Positions 9,751 through 21,287 of a DNA stretch of 64,000 nt are shown here, piece after piece. Positions within the stretch are counted from its first letter, which is position 1. The number at the start of each line of letters is the position of its first letter. Origin of the DNA: Vandiemenella viatica. Lineage: Eukaryota; Arthropoda; Insecta; Orthoptera; Morabidae. The notes below the pieces were generated by a model that saw only the letters and a list, made by a program, of their open reading frames with translations, had not been told where the DNA came from and made no database searches. The stretch covers positions 272,057,930 through 272,121,929 of the forward strand of contig JARYHS010008074.1 in NCBI GenBank assembly GCA_031002005.1, given 5' to 3'. Position numbers and translations under genes: made by a program.

Positions 9751-12723
9751 AGAGAGTATATCTAATTACTAAGAAAAAGGAATGATTTTAGTTCTTTAAA
9801 ATGAAGCATGACACTCTACCGTCGAGAATAAATTACATACGCTTTGTCTTAATTGCTGAATTTATAAATAAAACAGAATAAAATGGAATATTTTATCAAT
9901 AACACCCATTGTAACTGTTACATATATTTGGCTGACACAAGATATGTATTAAATATCTACAAGACCGTTGCTGAGTTTATTGCATGCTATATTTGCAATG
10001 GAAGCACTCCAACTTTGTACTATGAATTGTGATAGTGTTAACACTGTCCCTCACTGTTTTGGAATATTGCAGTGCCACAGTGTGGTTTAGGAAGCGACGG
10101 AAGCGTGCAGAGGAATCAGACAGCTGCAGTTGTGGTTGTAGCATACCCCGTCACTCACACCTGGATCTTGCACTGCTGACAGGGATAAGAAAAGAGAAGA
10201 GACGAGAAATACAATTAAGTCACAGGTCCCAGAGGAAAGCAACTGGGCGTCCTACCTCAGTGGATTAGTACGCCTCCTTCGGGAGCATCCAACCAACTTT
10301 CGGGTTGTGTGCTAAGCTGATTTTTTTTTTTTTATCACACGTAATTTCGATAACGTAATGAGGGTAAATCCTCACGCACCTTATTTTATGAATGGCGAAG
10401 CATTTATATGAGTCGGACCTTGGCGGAGGATATTTCTTTGCTCAGAATTGTAGCTTCTGATGGTAGTCTGTAGGGTTTGGTTACTTTATTCGCTGATCCC
10501 TACTACCGATGTTTGGTGACTCAATCCTCACACTCTCGAAGATCTTTTCTGTCCACCATTTTAAAGTGGTGTTCATTTCATAAATTATAGTTCGATTTAA
10601 CATTCAAATCCTAATAAAGATGATTCAAAACAATTATTTTTTTCTTTTCCTGTCCTCCGTAACATTAATGTTTCATTTCCATAATTGCAGGGTTCAATAT
10701 GTATGGCCTTTAAACCTTTATCTAAGCTATAATCGATATCTGATAATACAATATTTCTCGTTTTCAAGAAAGTTTTTACATCTCGTTACATCATCGTTAC
10801 TTTAAATATCCTTATGGATTTATTGTATAATAATTATAGATTTTAATAAATTTAATATTCGAAGCAGTTAGAGGCAGCCAAGCAAGGCTTGTAAGCGATA
10901 CCTCAGCGTGGACTTGCTGTTCACAAAACCTGTTGATTCGCTGAGTCAATCAACAGTACCGATTTGAACTGGCTAATGACGTCAAAAGTGTCTACCTCTG
11001 AAGTAAAGATATATTTCTCGATCTCAGTCCGCGAGTAGCTTTCATCGAGTCATCATGGGTAACTAACAGCTAGGCCAAATCTCTCAAGCTTCAGTCTGTA
11101 CACCATGTAGTCCTCCGCAACATCATGGGGCCAGGCATTCCATCTAGCCATTCAGTGCCCATTCAACCAACCATTAATTCTTCAATTAGATGCAGAAGCA
11201 TTGTTGATAGGCGTAGCCGGACAAATCCTTGCAGGCCATGTTATCAACTGTAGTGTCTACAGCCTTCACTGATCATTAAATGGGATTCTGTAAACTGTTA
11301 TCCGCCTGTTATATTTATCAGGATAGATTCTCAACTAGCCACTTAACACGAGCTAGTCTTCCTTATCCTGGGTTGCTGAACGTATTAATCAGCTGGTGTG
11401 AAATTAATCCTTAACATCTTCTTTAGTAGCCCAGTAGACTGGACAGAAGAGCTTCGTATCAAGATACAAGAGATTTCTTCAGCTATACAATCGCCACGAG
11501 GTTAGTACTCTCCTCTAGATTCCCACCACATCAGACGTCCACAAATCAAACACACGGCTACCCTTTCAGTGCTGTCACTTTGACAGGACTCTTAAGCTAC
11601 TTATATCATTATTTATAACTGAAAAGTAACAAATTTTTTCTAATAATTTTAATCTAGTTTTATTATTTAGTCTACTATTACTTTCGTTATCTGAGTTGGG
11701 TTCAAATCTTTATCCTTAAATTTTGTTTGTGTAATTAACAAATTTTTAAAATACCTTTATTTCCACCTGCAGAAAAGAGATTATAGACAAAATTTTTACT
11801 TTCTTCTTGTAACTTCATTGTACTATTAAATTTTTCTTTTACTCCCTTGATTGCATCCTCCACATACAACATGGATATCAATGACGATAGACTATACACA
11901 GTCTTAACTCTACTTTTGTGACTTATTTTTCTAATTCACTATTCTTATATGTTTTATAATTTGTTTTATCTTCGTTTTGTAAATTGGATTTTTAAAATTT
12001 CAAGCACCTCATACTTACAGTCATGAAAAGTTTATTCCAAAATCATTTCAACCAGGATCATACCGTTATTGTTTTAATATGTGCTTCTAAAATTATTTTA
12101 ATGGTACAATAGTTTCTTCGAACCAGAATCGAAGTTCATGCAACACATCTTAAGCTTTGCTCTCTATTGTTCTTTAACTGATTGTAGTTAATATTTTTGA
12201 AGCATTGGTGTAGTTATCGTACGGCTCTTACTTCCGGGAAACGAAGGGTGATGATTAGATGATACCTCATCTGCTGGTATCACTCTTTTTTTAGTTCATT
12301 GTTGTTGCACTACACTTTCCTTCAGATGTTTATTAAACTGATTTTTTTTCTCTCTCTCTCTCTCTTTCAGATTCGGCCACCAAGGACCACGCGTACAGAG
12401 TGAATCATGATAGGGAGGGTAGACACTGAGTTCCTGCCCAAACATTAATCGCACCTGATCAAACCGGCCAAACTATTCTTGTGCTGCCAGCTGTCTGTGA
12501 AACGTTTAACTTTGTGTGTTCTGTACGACAAGTGTATTTTTTGTTTGTGAAGTGTGTAGTTTATGAGGCGGATACTGGAGTCCGTCGTTAGATGGGGAGC
12601 GGGAAACCGCAGTCAGAATGGCCAGTACGCCAGGGTCCGGGCTCGTGCTCGATCCAGCATGCGGCGCCTCAGACACTGAGACAAACTGGGGGTAAAGTAT
12701 AAACTTTCATTTTAAAACAATGA
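9751..12723. other. Intergenic DNA with one SINE fragment
   Basis: Apart from the family B fragment at 10190-10335, no gene is recognisable. A pyrimidine tract with (TC)n at 12349-12368 runs into TTTCAG at about 12370, then a more GC-rich stretch to 12690. This looks like a splice acceptor followed by an exon, but no meaningful reading frame follows. Confidence 0.4.
10190..10335 (+). repeat. SINE family B copy, 3' half
   Basis: It contains CACAGGTCCCAGAGGAAAG, CTCCTTCGGGAGCATCC and CAACCAACTTTCGGGTTGTG, and ends in a poly-T run. The head is missing. Confidence 0.75.
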
Positions 12724-12922
12724 TTTTTTTTTGCTTATGGATTTACGCCTCTTCGACGTCGAGGTCATTAAAGGCGTGAAAAACTTGGGGCAATGAACGA
12801 CAAAAATTCGAAAATGTTTAATGGCATCCATTCCCGCATCTGCCTGGACTGATTTCGACATATCATTCAAAACACAAATCTGGATAGTCGGAGGGGTATT
12901 TGAACCCACTTCGTCCCGCGTT
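12724..12922 (-). repeat. SINE family A copy, diverged
   Basis: In reverse complement, box B is GGGTTCAAATACCCC and the body has CCAGATTTGTGTTTTG. The tail (GAAGAGGCGTAAATCC) runs into poly-A (poly-T on the plus strand). The 5' part of the tRNA head is missing. Confidence 0.7.
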
Positions 12923-13589
12923 TGTGGTTTTTCAAGAAAGCTGTGTCTTTCCCAGAGCTACTTATACAATGCTTTTTATCTAGAATTTTGAGTGAAATGT
13001 TTGCGATATTTGCATAGACGTTTGAGACCGCAGCAAAATGGAGGACACTCAACTGAGACACCGGGCTTGGCGGGATACGTGGGATAAGTGGAATTAATTA
13101 AACTCCGTAAACTCGACATTCGCAGAAATAGTGCTGACAATGCGCTGAAACCTTTTCACAGTGACAACGATCTCCACAAAATGCTAACAAGCTTATGGGT
13201 GAACACACTCTTTGAGTGTCGTTACAAGTAATAATATGGATTCGTCAATTTGAACGTTCCTGAAATTGAGCCATCCAGAAAAACCTGCTGAAAAAAATCT
13301 GTAAAGATGTATTTGGTCGAGGGCGATGCATTGACTCCGTGGCTGTACAGCGTGGAGTCTCTGGGCGAGAGATAGTCCTGGACTCGACGATTGCTCCATT
13401 CCTAACGACTGACTGACAGCTACTCGGCTGACCGATCCAAACACCACGCCCGGCAGTCCAGGAGGAGATGCCAGCTCCCCTGCTTCACCCAAGCACGAGT
13501 GACGTGTACCTTACCAGCTGATCGTCATTTCCACGCTATCGATCAGTTTTCGTCAGACCCTAATCACCATTCACATTATCCACAAAGCA

Positions 13590-13828
13590 TTTTTTTTTTA
13601 ACTGCTTTACGTCTCTTAACAACGAGGTCTTTAGAGACGGGAAAGGATGGGGGGCAAGGAATGGGAAGGAATTCGGCCGTGGCCTTTTTAAGGAAGCATC
13701 CCGGCATTTGCCTGGAGTGATTTGGGAAACCATGGAAAACCCAAATCTGGATGCCCGGACGGGGATTCGAACCGCCGTCCTCCCGAATGCGAGGCCAGAA
13801 CGCTATGCGTTACACCACCACGCTCGGT
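13590..13828 (-). repeat. SINE family A copy with target-site duplication
   Basis: A full tRNA-like head, box B GGTTCGAATCCCCGTCCGGG, body and A-tail are read on the minus strand. It is flanked by the 9-bp direct repeat CACAAAGCA at 13581-13589 and 13829-13837, a sign of LINE-mediated retroposition. Confidence 0.9.
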
Positions 13829-13837
13829 CACAAAGCA

Positions 13838-14327
13838 ATAATCTTCACTGAAATCTAAATTATAATTTTACCTGCAATAAATTAAAAAATATATTTTCAT
13901 ATTTCATAATCAAATAAAATGTGCCTTATTTATTTGCATAGCACTCTTATTAATTGTATACTCTTAATACAACAAAAATAGTTTCAAGTAGCAATTTAAC
14001 GAATACAATAATTTACAGTCCATTGAGCATCCATTCTCTATTTTCTGCACCTTAAAGTGATAGCTAAATTTTCCTGAGATTTTTTACTACATGCAGGTAA
14101 GTTTTTACGAATGGTGTCGTATTGATTATAGGAAAAACAAGTTGAACTCACATTGCAATAGATCCATTCAACTTATCTAAGTCTCAAGAGCGTTTCCTGG
14201 CTAACCATGCCATTTTTATAGGAAGCGGTTATTCTGTTTAAATTATGAAGTATTCTTCAATAACTTTTGTTTTACCATGAACAGATAAAGCTCTTCTGAT
14301 ATATAAAATTTCAGAGGGCACTAAATA
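13838..14327. other. AT-rich intergenic DNA
   Basis: No gene or repeat is recognised. It ends at the TA flanking the outer transposon of the nested cluster. Confidence 0.5.
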
Positions 14328-14450
14328 CAGGGTGTACCAAAAAGAATCATCCGATTCGGCACGTCTATATTTCTGAAACTAATAAACATAAACAATGAAT
14401 TTTGTTTTTTGAAGAACGGCAAACTCAAAAAGGTTTTTTTTCATACCTTT

Positions 14451-14640
14451 TCATTGATGTTCAATATGCTCCCCATGAAATGCACGGCATATGTCAATGC
14501 GGTATTCAAATTCTTCCCACACTGCAGCGAGTATGTCTTGAGTGACAGCTTCCACAGCTGCTGTTATGCGACGTCTCAGACCTAACGGAGGCACATAAAC
14601 AGAGTCTTTTATAAACTGGCACAAGATTTCTGCATGCTCC
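14451..14640 (-). pseudogene. Transposase C-terminal remnant (IS630/Tc1-mariner)
   Basis: Read on the minus strand, this gives about 60 residues ending in a stop at 14451-14453. It includes VYVPPL, LRRRITAAVEAVTQDILAAV and WEEFEYRIDICR, the conserved end of insect mariner-type transposases. The DDD/E catalytic part that should precede it is missing. The frame is free of stops in this fragment. Confidence 0.8.
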
Positions 14641-14714
14641 TCGTGAATGTATGCCGTATGCGTTCATCACAGTGGTCTGAAATCCCGAAAAGCTGGCCAA
14701 AAGTAAAAAAATAA

Positions 14715-15666
14715 AGTTACTATTTAGGAACTTTGACTTTACTAGTTCCATAGAGCGGTATTTCTTTGATGTAAATCACGTGTCGGTTTCGCTTTGTGAC
14801 TCATGCAGAAGGGCATAGACTCGTTTGAAAGTGCCGACGCGACGTGGCGAGAACATCTGGCGAGTTGTAGCTCATACCGAAAATAAGCGATTAGTTGGAA
14901 AGTAACCGGCGAAAATTCACAATTCTTTTAAATGTAATAAGTGATTGTGTACAGAACGACGTGGTGTTGCGAACATTTGAACTCGCAAAATGGATTCACC
15001 CCCACAATGTAAGAAAAATAATAATCTACATTAAACAAATTATTCAACTTTAAAGTTGAAAAAAGTTTGTGTGTTCCGTCGTGTTCGGTCGAATCTCTTA
15101 TGCCACCTTATAGCCTATATTGTATTTGATATTTATTTTAAAAAATTGGCTGCTACTAGCTGCTATTCTGTTAATAATATAATTTTTGTGTTAACATACA
15201 TAACGACAAAATTGTTGATCAGGTAAAATAATTTAACGTTTGAATACGGCCTTGACTTTTCGTCGTATTTCGGCAATACTTTCAGGTTCCAGTGTATTTG
15301 AGGACTGATTTATCAGAATGAAATTTAACAGAATCATTAATAAATCGATTAAAAAATTAAAAGATTATAATAAATTACAGCATTTTTTAAATACATTTTT
15401 AATGGATTTTAAATGTTTCAGAATGTACATCTACTACATGTATAGAGATTTCTAGAAAAGAAATTATTTTACTACTAAAAGGAAAACTAAACAATGATGT
15501 TGCAGACATTGTTGCAACAATTGAAATTCATAAATCTGATGAAACAAAAGTAACTATTTAGGAACGTTCACTTTACTAGTGCCATAGAGCGGTATTTCTT
15601 TGATATAAATCACGTTTCGGTTTCGCTTGTGACTCATGCAGAAGGCATATACTCGTTTGAAAGTGC
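14715..15666 (+). repeat. Pair of ~120-bp direct repeats inside the nested element
   Basis: The first copy (14715-14834) and the second (15549-15666) share AGAGCGGTATTTCTTTGAT, AATCACGT, GGTTTCGCTT and ACTCGTTTGAAAGTGC with scattered changes and small indels. The intervening ~710 bp may have been duplicated or inserted. Confidence 0.8.
15422..15549 (+). other. Possible internal exon of the nested element
   Basis: A stop-free frame starting CTSTTCIEISRKE lies between TTTCAG (ending 15421) and AAAG|GTAACT-like sequence at 15550. An upstream ATG at 14990 is followed at 15009 by a GTAAGA donor. The phase of the two pieces does not join cleanly, so an intron is only a suggestion. No family match is recognised. 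A C-terminal acidic/Ser-rich frame at 15741-15947 on the same strand may belong to the same decayed gene. Confidence 0.25.
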
Positions 15667-16151
15667 GCAAGAATCGTGCAATAAACATATAAAAAGGTTT
15701 CGGGAAGATTTCTCGCGAAAATGCAGCCGCCAAAAAAACGATGGAGGATGTATTTTTGCGACTTTTGGTTTCCTCAAACCCATTTATTACGAGCCTCAGG
15801 AAATTGCCACAAAAAAAGTTGAGATCGCTGTCAATAGAGGCATTAGAGCTAATCAATCCGCCAGATATCGCAACACATTGCTCTGATGTAACTGATTCTG
15901 TGACGGATGCATCAACGACAGATTGTTGTGATTCCGATAGAGAATAAAATGTACCTTGTTTCTTATTAAGCAATCGAATTTTGTACAAATAAAAAATGTT
16001 TATAAGTAAAATTGCATAAAACTATATTTCTTTTTTCTTCAACAATACAATTTTAGACATTTTTAATAAAATATTATCAATAAGCAATTTTGTTTTTATT
16101 TTAAAAATGAAATATAGATTTACGTCCTCATAAATCCCGTTCATAATATTT

Positions 16152-16733
16152 TTTTTTTTTTTAAAAAAAGATACTATTTTTCTGTTTGTAAAAATGTCCA
16201 CCACAATGGCTTTGCCATTTTATATTATAAGCGCTAATTTAAATCAGTATTAACAAAAGTCGTGATATATTCAACATCGTATGACATATTGTTTTAATTT
16301 TTTTTGAAAAAGATACTATTTTTCTGTTTGTAAAAATGTCCACCACAATGGCTTTGCCATTTTTATATTATAAGCGCTAATTTAAATCAGTATTAACAAA
16401 AGTCGTGATATATTCAACATCGTATGACATATTGTTTTAATTTTTTTGAAAAAGATACTATTTTTCTGTTTGTAAAAATGTCCACCACAATGGCTTTGCC
16501 ATTTTTATATTATAAGCGCTAATTTAAATCAGTATTAACAAAAGTCGTGATATATTCAACATCGTATGACATATTGTTTTAATTTTTTTTGAAAAAGATA
16601 CTATTTTTCTGTTTGTAAAAATGTCCACCACAATGGCTTTGCCATTTTTATATTATAAGCGCTAATTTAAATCAGTATTAACAAAAGTCGTGATATATTC
16701 AACATCGTATGACATATTGTTTTAATTTTTTTC
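16152..16733 (+). repeat. Four-copy ~142-bp minisatellite
   Basis: The block GATACTATTTTTCTGTTTG begins at 16170, 16312, 16454 and 16597, giving periods of 142, 142 and 143. Each unit continues through CACCACAATGGCTTTGCC and ends in a poly-T run. Copies differ mainly in T-run length, so the expansion is recent. Confidence 0.95.
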
Positions 16734-17082
16734 ATTATCACCGATTTCATATACTTATAGGATATTTTATGCATTCAACATAATTTTTTGTACTAGCATC
16801 CGCCATTTTGAAGCCGCCATTTTGTTTTTTTCAACAAATAATGTCAAGATTTTTTATAACAGATATTAAATCACCCAATATTTATACTATTTTTTTTAGA
16901 TAATCTGCCTTTTAAATATTTTCTGCCATTTTGAAACCGGCATTTTAACTTTTTATTTATTTTTTTTATAATTGACGTAGATATTCGTTATCAGCGACCT
17001 AGACAGATCATGTATACAAATTTTCATGAAGATTGGACAAGTATTTCTATTTTGGCCAGCTTTTCGGGATTTCAGACCACTG

Positions 17083-17230
17083 TGGGGCGGTCCGGCGATT
17101 TGCCTGTACACAAACAACCTGTTTCTCGAATTGTTCATGCCATCGTCTAATGCTCTATGCTGTAGGAGGATCCACACCATACCTAACAGTTGTTAGTGAC
17201 CTGCACTGCGGAAAGCGTAGAACACAAAAA
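17083..17230 (-). pseudogene. Transposase N-terminal remnant (outer element)
   Basis: The minus strand gives IRRWHEQFRETGCLC followed by GKSPDRP when one frame slip is allowed. This is the second helix-turn-helix and linker of mariner-type transposases. It pairs with the C-terminal remnant at 14451-14640; the middle of the protein is gone. Confidence 0.7.
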
Positions 17231-17405
17231 AAGTTTTCTGTTGTTTACTAGAACTGAAGTGGGCGCACACTGCTGCTACACAGCGGGAACCATGTAAAAC
17301 TCGAGAGTTTGCTCTTTCCAACAGTATGTTGTTCACGCACATGACTCAAATACATAATGGTTATGATCTTTTAAAATCGGATGATTCTTTTTGATACACC
17401 CTGTA

Positions 17406-18131
17406 CATCTACAGACTTTCGAAACGTAAAACGTTGCATTAGTTAAGCAAAGCCACGCTTTGAATAAAGAATAATTGTGAACAATGTAGTTGACCAGATA
17501 GCTGTGATGTAGCGATGTTTATCGGGCGGCAGACACAATCTTGTCCCGCTCCGCACGAGAGCAGTGGCCGCGACTATCGATTCTGCAGAGCGCGACTCAC
17601 GACCTCTCGACATGCAACCCACGAGTTCTATTAAACCCCTGACAGCAGCGCCCCACATTCTGGCAACACATCGATGAAACATTCAATAAATTCGATTTTC
17701 CCAAGCACTTCGAAGGGGAGAACTCGTTGATCGCAGTTTGTAAACTATAAGTATACCAGTACATCGGCTTATTCCACAAAAGTATTGGTTACAGGAGTTG
17801 CTTTGCAACAAATCTACTCTGTGTACTCCAAAATTTACAGGCACCGGGTAGGGAATGATAACAGATAGGAAGGTGTCTTGTTATCCTAGACTTATCATTG
17901 CAACCCTAATAAGTTAGTGGAAGGGGTATTTTTGCTTCTTCTAACGTTCGTATGGTAGCCACTAATTGAAAATACGCTGTTTGCCTGTGCAGCCTAATCT
18001 CTGCATTGAGTGCGTAATAACTCGCACGGGCTGCACCGAGATTTCGAAATACAGGCGGCTCTATATTTACTTTCTCTATACTAGTAATCACATTACAATA
18101 TACCATATCTCTTTTTTGGGGGGGGGGGGGG
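17406..18131. other. Intergenic DNA with a GC-richer patch
   Basis: Positions 17500-17660 are GC-richer, but no protein or RNA is recognised. The stretch ends in a poly-G run at 18118-18131, which lies at the 3' end of the LINE. Confidence 0.5.
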
Positions 18132-18137
18132 TACGTC

Positions 18138-19970
18138 AGATCAATCACTTCTTGGATGCTTCCGTTTTCTTCTTCTTCTCCCAGTATTTCTTCATTCTAT
18201 CTGATCTCTTCCTTCTTTCCTCTTCTGATATTTGAATCGGTTTTCTGGTGTTTATTCGCAACTTGGAAACCTCTTACTTTTGTCTTTGGTCATCGGTCTT
18301 GGCTGTACCATTCTTTAAACATCACTTCGGTAATCTGGAGTTCTCTCAGATCCTTTTCCACTTCCTTAAACCAGTTGGGCTTAGTCTTTTTTTTATAAAA
18401 GAAGTCAAAGATATTTTTTGTTAGTCTGTTAGGATTCATTCGGAATATGTTTCCATAGAAATCAATCATTTTTTTTTCTCATGGTTTCCGAGAGTCTCTC
18501 GGACTTTGCGTAGAGGGTTCGTTTCTGTAGAAAACTTGTTTGTTATTCTGGAATTTGGGACCCATGATCTTCCTCAAATTTTTCCTCTCTTTGATTTCCA
18601 ATTTCTACATTTGTCCTTTCCTCCCCATGACTAGTGTCTCTGCTGCATAGAGTGCTTCCGGCTTAATTACTGTGTTGTAATGTCTTATCTTTGTGTTCCA
18701 AGAGAGGCTTTTCTTATTGTAAGTGTTTTTGGTCTTCTGGAAGGCTAATTCCATTTTGGTCCTTCTCGCTTCCATTGTTTTACATTCAAGGTTGTTCCAT
18801 TCAATCCATTCCCCTAGGTACTTGAAACTCCTAACCACCTCTATTTTATGAGCTCCTACTCGGACTCTCTTAGGAGAGTCTGGTATATTTGTCATAATCT
18901 TTGTTTTTTCGAAAGAAATCTTAAGTCCTAACTTCCCTGCCTGCTCTTGTAATTCGGCGATTTGTTCTTGGCTTCCTCCCATGTTTCTGCGAGCATCGCC
19001 ATATCGTCAGCGAATGCCAAACACTTAATCGTAACTCCTTTATTTTTTGTTTCAAGTCTAATTCCTCCTCTGGTTCTTGCATTCCATTCTCTCACAACTT
19101 TTTCGAGTGCACAATTGAACAACAGGGGAGAGAGGCCATCCCCTTGCCAGACCCCTGTTCTGATCTCAGAAGGTTCTGACAGTTCACCCATGAATCTAAC
19201 TTTTGAGGTCGTATTTGTGAGGGTTTCTGTGATAATATTCAGGGTTTTCCTGTCCAAGCCAAATTCCTCCAAATATTGAATAGCGACCCTCTGTCTATGG
19301 AATCGTAAGCTTTTTGGAAGTCCACAAAAGTCACTATATATGGTTTCGCCCTCTGCTTCTGGTATGCTAAAATGTTTATGAGGTTTAGGATCTGTTCAGG
19401 GCAAGACCTTCCTTTCCTGAACCCTGCTTGGTACTCCCCGATTTGGCAGTCCAACTGGGATTCTGCTCGTTCAAGTAATGCTCTGGACAATATCTTATAG
19501 GTCACATCCACCAGAGAAATCCCTCTGTAGTTGTTCGGATCAGATTTAGAGCCTCTTTTGTGTAGAGGGTGTATCAGGGTCATTTTCAATTCCTCTGGAA
19601 TCACTTCTTTCCTCCATATCTCCTCAAAAAATTTCTGGAGTGAGATAATTGCATTTTTGCTAGCATATTTCCATAATTCGGCTGTTATCTGATTTTCCCC
19701 TGATGCCTTAAAATTTTCCATGTGAGTCAGGATTGTCTGGATCTCACTTATAGATGGGGGTTTAGAGTCAGGGTTGGTGGAAGACTTCTTTCCATCACCG
19801 AACACCATCTTTTGGAGTGGTTCTTCGCAATTTAGGAGTTCCTTGAAGTAGTCTGCCAGTATCTTGCAGTTGCCCCTATTACTATATGCCATGTTTCCTT
19901 TTTTATCCTGAAGTTGGAGGGTATGGGTGTTGTATTTATTGAGCTTCTCTTTGAAGATCCGATAATAGTT
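18138..19970 (-). pseudogene. LINE reverse transcriptase domain, broken in three places
   Basis: The RT follows in phase after the TGA at 19971-19973. Motifs in order: NNYRGISLVDVTYKILSRAL, QAGFRKGRSC, FVDFQKAYDSIDR (first Asp), GVWQGDGLSPLLFN, and the catalytic FADD in LAFADDMAML. The thumb region follows with IKPEALYAAET. Frame slips lie near 19275 (after DRGSLFNI) and 18960 (after WEEAKN), and a TAG is at 18605-18607 just after GRKGQM. The basic tail near 18160-18240 (KRSDRMKKYWEKKK) is typical of the family. Catalytic residues survive, so the damage is recent relative to overall decay. Confidence 0.88.
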
Positions 19971-21287
19971 TCACATGTTGTTCTTAGTAAAGTCGTCATT
20001 AATGTTACTGAGTATTTGGTCTTTTTGAACCTTCTTTACTTTCTTGATCTCCTTGGACACCATCCTTCTAGTTTCCACAAAATGCTGCCAGGAACTTTCG
20101 TCCTTTTTGGTTTGCCAGATGTGCCACGCCTTCTTTCTCAGATCAAGTAGTCTATCACACTCCTCGTTCCACCACCTGTGCTTCTTAATCCTGGAGACAG
20201 GAGCAAACTCTTCTGCCTTAGTTATAAGACTCTTCTCCAACTGTTTCCAGCCCTGGCCTTCTAGTTCGCTGGTTAACTGACTCCATTCTTCCTTCTTCTC
20301 CTTTATTTTCTCTGGATCATATCTCCTTCGTGCATGGTTTTTCCTCTGACAGTTACTCTTAGGGATGATCTTAAATTTCACTTTAGATAGGTAGTGGTCC
20401 GATTCGTGGTTGGCCTCTCTGAGAACCCTAACATTAGGGATTTCTTTATGAAATTTCCGCTTTACCGCAACATGATCTAACTGGAACTCTCCCAATAGAG
20501 GGTTAGGTGATATCCACGTCTTCTGCTTTCTTGGCAATTTCTTAAAGCTAGTTGACTTCAGGATCAAATTGTGTGCCTGACATAATTCAATTAGCCTGAT
20601 ACCATTTTGGTTCGTTCTCTTGTGTGCTGGGTAACACCCTACTATATGCCTGAACTTTTTCTCTCTCCCCACCTGGGCGTTGAAATCCCCTAGAAGGATG
20701 ACATTATGTTTATCAGGGATCTTCTGAATCGTGTCATCAAGTTTTTCCCAGAATAGTTCCACCTTCTCCTTATTCTTTTTGTTGTCAATGTTTGTAGGGG
20801 CATGAACATTCACAATTGTATACACTTTGTTGGTCGACTTAAACGTGAGTGTAGATAACCTTTCAGAGGTAGACTGGAAGCTTGTAATGGAGTCTAATAT
20901 TTTCTTGTCAATTACGAAACCTGTTCCAAGGTGGGGAACATTTTTCATAACTCTTGTCCCCGTCTTCCCCTTAAGTATCCTGAATCCTCCCGATTCAAAG
21001 CTGTCCTCATCCAAAAATCTAGTCTCTTGCACAGCAGTAATGATAATTCTATGTTCATTTAATGTGTCTGTTAGAGTCTTAAGTTTTCCTACTTTCAGAA
21101 GTGAATTTGCATTAAAAGTTGCTAAGTAGCTTGTCTTTCTGTATTTTATTTTGTTTGAAGTTCCAAGACGCTCCGACACATCTTTGCGTGACGTTGCAGA
21201 CTCCCCAGAATCCGAATGTCTGCTTGCGCACTTACGTGCGGTGGATTGACCACCTGGGGTAGTTAGTTTTACATCACACCTTTCCAT
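19971..21287 (-). pseudogene. LINE apurinic/apyrimidinic-type endonuclease domain
   Basis: This is the first 438 codons of the LINE polyprotein, which nicks genomic DNA to prime reverse transcription. Motifs in order from about residue 55: YLATFNANSLL, the acidic QETRF, VNVHAPT, the GDFNA signature (LLGDFNAQVG), LDHV and ESDHY with the catalytic His. All expected active-site residues are present. The first ~50 residues are Ser/Arg-rich and not conserved. The frame ends at a TGA that is in phase with the RT part (78 bases to its first Met), so this is a nonsense mutation and not a natural boundary. Confidence 0.9.

Larger units (their letters stand above)
14668..17084. mobile_element. Unclassified TIR element nested in the outer transposon
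   Basis: Perfect 35-bp inverted repeats begin CACAGTGGTCTGAAATCCCG, left at 14668-14702 and right at 17050-17084. The element is about 2.4 kb. I see no target-site duplication: the left flank is TTCAT and the right flank GGGCG. It contains a ~120-bp direct repeat (14715-14834 and 15549-15666), a possible split reading frame and a 142-bp minisatellite. The CACWRTG-like start resembles Transib, and CACTA/Chapaev ends also begin with CAC, but no transposase of those families is recognisable. Superfamily unknown. Confidence 0.65.
14328..17403 (-). mobile_element. Tc1/mariner-type element, gutted and host to a second element
   Basis: The TIRs start CAGGGTGTACCAAAAAGAAT at 14328 and CAGGGTGTATCAAAAAGAAT (reverse complement, ending 17403). 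They match over 29 bp with one difference and are flanked by TA at 14326-14327 and 17404-17405. Only pieces of the minus-strand transposase remain: an N-terminal helix-turn-helix part near 17083-17230 and a C-terminal part at 14451-14640. Without the inner element, the outer one is about 660 bp. The catalytic core is therefore absent, not merely interrupted. It could not move on its own. Confidence 0.85.

Noticed and set aside
12349..12690. Host exon after the pyrimidine tract
   Set aside because: TTTCAG follows a (TC)n run, but the next 300 bases have no sustained frame and no partner exon.
13590..13828. tRNA gene at this and other SINE heads
   Set aside because: Box A and B are present but the arms do not fold and a SINE body plus A-tail follows; they are SINE promoters.
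15554..15988. 144-codon minus-strand frame in the inner element
   Set aside because: No recognisable domain, and it overlaps a plus-strand frame with equal claim; not called as a gene.
16152..16733. CRISPR array
   Set aside because: The units are ~142 bp with no unique spacers and lie in a eukaryotic transposon; it is a minisatellite.
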